38,424 bases of DNA, from assembly GCA_021773275.1 (NCBI GenBank), contig JAJFKJ010000041.1, forward strand, positions 1-38,424, written 5' to 3'. Below the pieces are notes generated by a model. The model saw only the letters and a list, made by a program, of their open reading frames with translations, was not told the origin of the DNA and did no database searches. The position numbers and the translations under genes were made by a program. This DNA is from Gammaproteobacteria bacterium. Its GTDB lineage: Bacteria > Pseudomonadota > Gammaproteobacteria > JABCZS01. Shown here in pieces: positions 34,644 through 38,424 of this stretch (the first letter of the stretch is position 1; the number at the start of each line of letters is the position of its first letter).

Positions 34644-36019
34644 TGACGTCATTACGACGCATTTTTTTATGCTCTATTTTGTCAATAACGGCAATTACCC
34701 TGCTTATTGCCGCCCTGTTAAGTTATCACGTCGTTCGTCGGGACATCAATAAAATTTTTGATGCGCAACTATTCGAAATGTCGCACAATATGCAGCGTTT
34801 TAACGAACATTATGGTGTGGAAAAAATATCTAACGCTAATTATCTTAATGATACTATTTTGCTAGAATATCCACTAAGCATCGAGGAAACACGTCATCAG
34901 TACGAGTCAAAACGCGTCTACCAAATATGGAACACTGACGGCCACCTTGTTGTGCGCGATAATTTTTCGCCAGTGTTTCCAATCTCAAACATGCAAGCAG
35001 GCTTTGAAAAAACAAAAATGGGCAAGATTGACTGGTACACACATACACTTATAGATAACGATACGGGCTTAATATATGTTTCTGGCCAGCGTGGTGATGT
35101 ACGCCAAGCACTCATTAAGCAACTTGCGCTGCATGACATGATACCTTTTTTATTACTTTTCCCGGTGCTGGGTATTTCTATTTGGATAATCATAGGCCAT
35201 GGCATAAAGCGTGCAAAACTGGTAAGTGAACAATTAGATAATCGCGCATATGATAATTTAAACCCCCTGCCGCTAGATAATATCCCCGAAGAACATGTGC
35301 CAATTATCAAAGCCGTTAATGATTTATTTTACCGTTTAAATCAAGCCTATGAACGTGAACGACGCTTCACCGCTGATGCTGCGCACGAGCTACGCACTCC
35401 TTTGGCAGCAAGCAAAACGATGGTGCAGCTTGCAATGAATGCCAAAAGCGTAAAAGATTGTAAAACTATTCTTGAAGATGCTGAAAATGGTGTTAATCGT
35501 TGCACCCATGTTGTAAAACAGCTTGCTATATTGAGCAGTCTAAAACCGGAAATGATAGTAAACGTCAAAGAAAACATTAAACTTGGCGCTGCTACACAAC
35601 AGATAGTTTCTGAGCTAAAAACAATGGCTACCGAGAACAATACGGCACTAATAATCAAGATACAAGAAAATCTCGAGCTGAACACTAACCTTGCTTGTGT
35701 GCAAATCTTATTACGCAATATCATTGACAATGCGATTCGTTACTCCCCTGCTTGCAGTGAAGTCTTAATCAATGCATCACAAGAAAATGATTATGTTCAC
35801 TTGAAAATCATTGACAATGGGCCCGGTATTCCAAAAGAAATGCGTAAGCGAGTTTTTGAGCGTTTCTATCGCAGTATCGACTCCAAAGAAGAGGGGTCGG
35901 GCCTGGGTTTATCGATTGTTGCAGAAATTTGCACATTACTGCAAGCGCAAATATGCCTTTCAGAAGGCCCCGGCGATGTTGGCCTGTGCGTTTGCATTAA
36001 GTTTCCGATTACTTCTTAA
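34643..36019 (+). CDS. Sensor histidine kinase, PmrB/QseC type
   Basis: Inner-membrane partner of the regulator just upstream. TM1 about 8-29, a periplasmic loop of about 130 residues, TM2 about 167-187, short linker, HisKA with H248 in TADAAHELRTPLAA, HATPase boxes NIIDNAIRYSP, DNGPGIP and GSGLGLSI. From the ATG at 34643 (TGATG overlap) it has 458 aa. The periplasmic loop lacks an ExxE iron-binding motif such as enteric PmrB has, so the signal is unknown. The 3' end overlaps pssA by 11 bp. Confidence 0.93.
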   Translation: MTSLRRIFLCSILSITAITLLIAALLSYHVVRRDINKIFDAQLFEMSHNMQRFNEHYGVEKISNANYLNDTILLEYPLSIEETRHQYESKRVYQIWNTDGHLVVRDNFSPVFPISNMQAGFEKTKMGKIDWYTHTLIDNDTGLIYVSGQRGDVRQALIKQLALHDMIPFLLLFPVLGISIWIIIGHGIKRAKLVSEQLDNRAYDNLNPLPLDNIPEEHVPIIKAVNDLFYRLNQAYERERRFTADAAHELRTPLAASKTMVQLAMNAKSVKDCKTILEDAENGVNRCTHVVKQLAILSSLKPEMIVNVKENIKLGAATQQIVSELKTMATENNTALIIKIQENLELNTNLACVQILLRNIIDNAIRYSPACSEVLINASQENDYVHLKIIDNGPGIPKEMRKRVFERFYRSIDSKEEGSGLGLSIVAEICTLLQAQICLSEGPGDVGLCVCIKFPITS

Positions 36020-36752
36020 TAAAACGTTTCAAACCCCGTATGCCTTTTTTACTGCGCAAGAATAAAACCGGCCCCGATAAAGCATACAGTGCAAATGCCG
36101 TAAACAATACTTTGGGTGGATCAACCGAAATACCAATAAATACCAGCACAAGACACAGCAGTGCAACAAATGGTACCTTGCCTCGCAAGTCAATATCTTT
36201 AAAACTGTAATAGCGTATTGAGCTCACCATTAATATTGAAACCAGCACAGTAATAATGGCTGCCATAATGCTGTTACCACCGATGTAACCCAAATCATGG
36301 TGTATCCACACAAACCCTACAACCACCCCGGCGGCAGCGGGTGCCGGCAAACCCACAAAATAGCGTTTTTCTGCGGTTGCTACTTGCGAATTGAAACGTG
36401 CTAAACGCAAAGCCATTGCTGCTGTGTGCATAAATGCAACTAGCCAACCTAGCTTGCCTAATTCACTTAAGCCCCAGCTGTATATCACCAATGCTGGGGC
36501 AACACCAAAGGCAACGATGTCTGTCAGACTATCGTATTCAGCACCAAAAGCACTTTCTGTTTGGGTCATTCTAGCGACTCGTCCATCAAGCGTATCCATG
36601 ATCATTGCCACAAAAATGGCGATCGACGCTATGGTAAAATCAGCATTCATCGCGGATACAATGGCGTAAAAACCAGCAAACAAGCCCGCTGTGGTAAATA
36701 GATTGGGCAACAAATAAATGCCGCGATTGATCACTTTGGTACGTTTTGTCAT
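36009..36752 (-). CDS. pssA: CDP-diacylglycerol-serine O-phosphatidyltransferase
   Basis: Makes phosphatidylserine, precursor of phosphatidylethanolamine. An integral membrane protein with about 6-8 hydrophobic segments; the CDP-alcohol phosphatidyltransferase motif D56-G57-x2-A60-R61-x8-G70-x3-D74-x3-D78 is complete. 247 aa, the subclass II (Bacillus/Legionella) type, not the phospholipase-D-like enzyme of E. coli. AGGA lies 8 nt before the ATG. Confidence 0.94.
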   Translation of the reverse strand: MTKRTKVINRGIYLLPNLFTTAGLFAGFYAIVSAMNADFTIASIAIFVAMIMDTLDGRVARMTQTESAFGAEYDSLTDIVAFGVAPALVIYSWGLSELGKLGWLVAFMHTAAMALRLARFNSQVATAEKRYFVGLPAPAAAGVVVGFVWIHHDLGYIGGNSIMAAIITVLVSILMVSSIRYYSFKDIDLRGKVPFVALLCLVLVFIGISVDPPKVLFTAFALYALSGPVLFLRSKKGIRGLKRFIKK

Positions 36753-36788
36753 CTTAATTTCCTAATATGAAGCCGTGGCTATAAAAGT

Positions 36789-36798
36789 ATTATATAAT
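36789..36798. promoter_or_regulatory. Shared palindromic -10 region, pssA / DUF3579 gene
   Basis: ATTATATAAT is a palindrome that contains TATAAT on both strands (36793-36798 plus). It lies 26 nt before the rightward start and 37 nt before the pssA start. No -35 boxes are clear. Confidence 0.35.
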
Positions 36799-36823
36799 AG
36801 ATAGATAAAGAAGGATGCCTATT

Positions 36824-37114
36824 GTGAAAAGTGATAAACCTGACTCTAAACTAGTGATCGAAGGCATTACCCAAGAGGGTAAAGCGTTCCGGCCTAGTGA
36901 CTGGGCAGAGCGCGTTAGCGGGCGTCTCGCAACCTTCCATAACCACCGCATTATCTACTCTCCCCTACTGAAACCGGGCATTAAAGACGGTAATAAGTGC
37001 GTCTACGTGGATGAAAAGCTTAAAGAAACCAACCCTGAATTGTATAATCAATTATTAGAATTTGCCAAGCGCAATAAATTGAAAGTCGGCAGTTCTGAAC
37101 CGCTAGATGAATAG
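36824..37114 (+). CDS. DUF3579 family protein
   Basis: Small conserved proteobacterial protein of unknown function. Family features visible: VIEGITQEGKAFRPSDWAER, then a strand with RIIYSPLLKP, and VYVDEKLKETNPELYNQLLEFAKRNKLKV. About 96 aa. Two starts: ATG at 36815 touches the AAGAAGG ribosome site, whereas GTG at 36824 has proper 9-nt spacing and is preferred. Divergent from pssA. Confidence 0.82.
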   Translation: MKSDKPDSKLVIEGITQEGKAFRPSDWAERVSGRLATFHNHRIIYSPLLKPGIKDGNKCVYVDEKLKETNPELYNQLLEFAKRNKLKVGSSEPLDE

Positions 37115-37129
37115 ATAACAAATTGTTTT

Positions 37130-37960
37130 TTAGCCTGGCTGTAGTAGTCGGGCACTGTCTGACTTTTCCGTAGCATCGCCATTAACAGCGCGTTCTCCAC
37201 TTCCCCCATGCCGGTTGGCCGCATAAAATGGTTTTTCTACTGTACTATACCAATCATGCTTCTGTAATAGATAGCAAAATAGAGCAACAGCAAGTGCTAG
37301 CCCCACTACTAAAGCCATTCCCTCGTCAGTAACAACTACAGCACAATCGCTATTCGGGTCATAACCTGGATTATTAGATTTATCCTTTGACAAGGTTCCA
37401 TCCGGGAAATACAAGAGTGGGAAAAAAATAACCGCACCAGCTATAACTCCTGAGCCGAAAGTGCTTACGGTAAGCGACAATTTGTTATCAGTCGTTTTAC
37501 CTGCATTTATAAGCATCCCCTCTTTAGCAAGCCATGTTTTTATTATATAATCTTCCTGAGTATCATCTTTTTCGCGGCCTAAATTAGTCATAAGACCTTC
37601 ATTTTGAAGACTCTTAATAAGATTTTCAACTGGCATACCGAGCAGCTCAACATAACTGCTATTGGAAGAAGCGTAATCTTTTGAAACAGTATGCGCTGCC
37701 CAGATGCAAGTAAGCATTCTTTCAAGTTTCTCTAAATCGCTTTCATGCTGACGCGTCTCAGGAAATGACCACCGGACACGCAGAGCCCGATAGGCAGACA
37801 ACTCTTTTTCTTCGTCAGAAAGACTACCGAAAATTTTCTTTGATAGAGGAGCTGCCTCAGAATCACCATGGAGGTTATATAGCCCGCTATAGGCCGTGCT
37901 TACTTCGCTAAAGCACTTTTCTATCTTGCTCACTATTCGATCTTTACGAACTTTATTCAT
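37130..37960 (-). CDS. Unrecognised 276-aa protein with two membrane segments, candidate effector
   Basis: No family recognised. About 165 soluble, charged, mostly helical residues, then two membrane segments (about 170-188 and 215-234) around a 25-residue loop rich in Asp, Asn and Pro, and a 40-residue hydrophilic tail (GGSGERAVNGDA). ATG at 37960 has AAGGTGG well placed; a GTG 9 nt upstream is less likely. The layout (soluble head, C-terminal hydrophobic hairpin) is the same as that of the HAD-like protein at 13096-14286. It borders the repeat-rich right end of the window. No signal peptide. Confidence 0.65.
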   Translation of the reverse strand: MNKVRKDRIVSKIEKCFSEVSTAYSGLYNLHGDSEAAPLSKKIFGSLSDEEKELSAYRALRVRWSFPETRQHESDLEKLERMLTCIWAAHTVSKDYASSNSSYVELLGMPVENLIKSLQNEGLMTNLGREKDDTQEDYIIKTWLAKEGMLINAGKTTDNKLSLTVSTFGSGVIAGAVIFFPLLYFPDGTLSKDKSNNPGYDPNSDCAVVVTDEGMALVVGLALAVALFCYLLQKHDWYSTVEKPFYAANRHGGSGERAVNGDATEKSDSARLLQPG

Positions 37961-38068
37961 TTTTACCACCTTAAGAAATCTTCGATATCAGGGCATTTTA
38001 ACAGCAAGCAGGATAACTTGTCAATGTTTTTGTCCTTCTATCACCTAGCCCTGATCGAAATCTACTAT

Positions 38069-38424
38069 GAGCCCCGCGCGTGAGTAAGCGGGCCAATGCA
38101 AGGCGTGTAGGCATGATCTTGCAGCAATCTATGCGTAGGGGTCGCACCCTGTGCGACCCGGTCGAGCATAGCTCGACGTTCTTCAAGTGCTTCGCACTTG
38201 CGGGCAGCATACAATGCTGCCCCTACAACCGCTCTGTAACCTTATTGCATATATATTGTTTCTCGCAATAATTCTGCTATCAGAGCCCTGCGCGTGAGCA
38301 AGCGGGCCAATGCAAGGCGTGTAGGCATGATCTTGCAGCAATCTATGCGTAGGGGTCGCACCCTGTGCGACCCGGTCGAGCATAGCTCGACGTTCTTCAA
38401 GTGCTTCGCACTTGCGGGCAGCAT
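38069..38424. repeat. Direct repeat, 214-bp period, two copies
   Basis: 38069-38210 and 38283-38424 match with only two differences in 142 bp (positions 38075 and 38085 of copy 1). Weaker similarity continues about 20 bp upstream with a 2-bp gap. Copy 2 runs off the window, so more copies may follow. Each copy holds a leader of about 66 bp and the multi-hairpin element described separately. Confidence 0.95.
38135..38226 (+). repeat. 92-bp palindromic element with four hairpins and inverted ends
   Basis: Ends GTAGGGG (38135-38141) and CCCCTAC (38220-38226). Inside are four perfect hairpins, each with a 3-nt loop: stems of 9 bp (38139-38159, loop CCT), 7 bp (38161-38177, loop ATA), 7 bp (38184-38200, loop TTC) and 9 bp (38202-38222, loop ACA). 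The second copy begins at 38349 and is cut by the window edge after the left half of hairpin 4. A shortened relative sits in ygfZ. No transposase is nearby; MITE- or REP-like mobilisation in trans is an inference. Confidence 0.85.

Larger units (their letters stand above)
37961..38424. other. Non-coding right end
   Basis: 464 bp without a believable gene. It holds the Shine-Dalgarno of the 276-aa gene, about 100 bp of unremarkable sequence, and two copies of a structured repeat. The small open frames seen here duplicate each other because of the repeat and are not supported as genes. Confidence 0.7.

Noticed and set aside
37998-38424. Several small open frames in the right-hand repeats, two nearly identical
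   Set aside because: They arise from the duplicated hairpin element, lack ribosome sites and resemble no protein.
38069-38424. CRISPR array
   Set aside because: The repeat unit is over 140 bp with a 214-bp period and internal hairpins; there are no short repeats with variable spacers and no cas genes.
1-38424. tRNA, rRNA or a transposase gene
   Set aside because: None was recognised by eye on either strand; a covariance-model search was not possible here.

Overview
The window reads as the chromosome of a gammaproteobacterium with fairly low GC content. The housekeeping gene order matches the gammaproteobacterial pattern (barA/rlmD-relA; lepA-lepB-rnc-era-recO-acpS; nadB divergent from rpoE; ygfZ divergent from sdhE-ygfX; adk next to hemH). 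Several large or membrane-anchored proteins without recognisable family sit between these genes, and a PmrA/QseB-type two-component system is present. Together these suggest a host-associated member of the Legionellales (Legionella/Coxiella-like). This placement is an inference; no rRNA gene is in the window.

Layout. 1-5013 (minus): rlmD-relA, then adk-trx-hemH, with hemH running off the left edge. 5086-7755 (plus): a BarA/GacS/LetS-type hybrid kinase divergent from rlmD. 7752-12954 (minus): the tightly overlapping lepA-lepB-rnc-era-recO-acpS operon, without pdxJ between recO and acpS. 13096-14286: an HAD-like protein with a C-terminal membrane hairpin. 14297-17582: an eroded sigma-E region (mucD, an N-terminally short rseC, rpoE) with coaA on the other strand in the place where rseA/rseB would be expected. 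17699-20560: nadB, then sdhE-ygfX divergent from ygfZ across a 39-bp perfect palindrome. 20561-23933: two unrecognised proteins, one of 823 aa. 23874-27210: lysS, prfB (with its programmed +1 frameshift) and sodB. 27275-29229: a small unknown protein and the grxD-argD pair. 29230-33838: a 606-bp AT-rich regulatory region with DnaA boxes and NrdR-like boxes ahead of nrdA-nrdB. 33978-36019: the two-component system. 36009-37960: pssA, a DUF3579 protein and an unknown protein with two membrane segments. 37961-38424: non-coding, with two copies of a structured repeat at a 214-bp period.

The most unusual signal is a family of palindromic repeats made of back-to-back hairpins with 3-nt loops. A long version (92 bp, four hairpins, 7-bp inverted ends) lies in the right-hand non-coding region. 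A short version with the same first hairpin and the same two-hairpin geometry, but a different second-stem sequence, lies in frame inside ygfZ and encodes about 15 residues of the protein. This resembles, in principle, the protein-coding palindromic elements known from Rickettsia. Other points of interest are the shared palindrome over both start codons of sdhE and ygfZ, the loss of anti-sigma genes next to rpoE, the helically phased DnaA boxes before nrdA, and a scatter of candidate secreted effectors.
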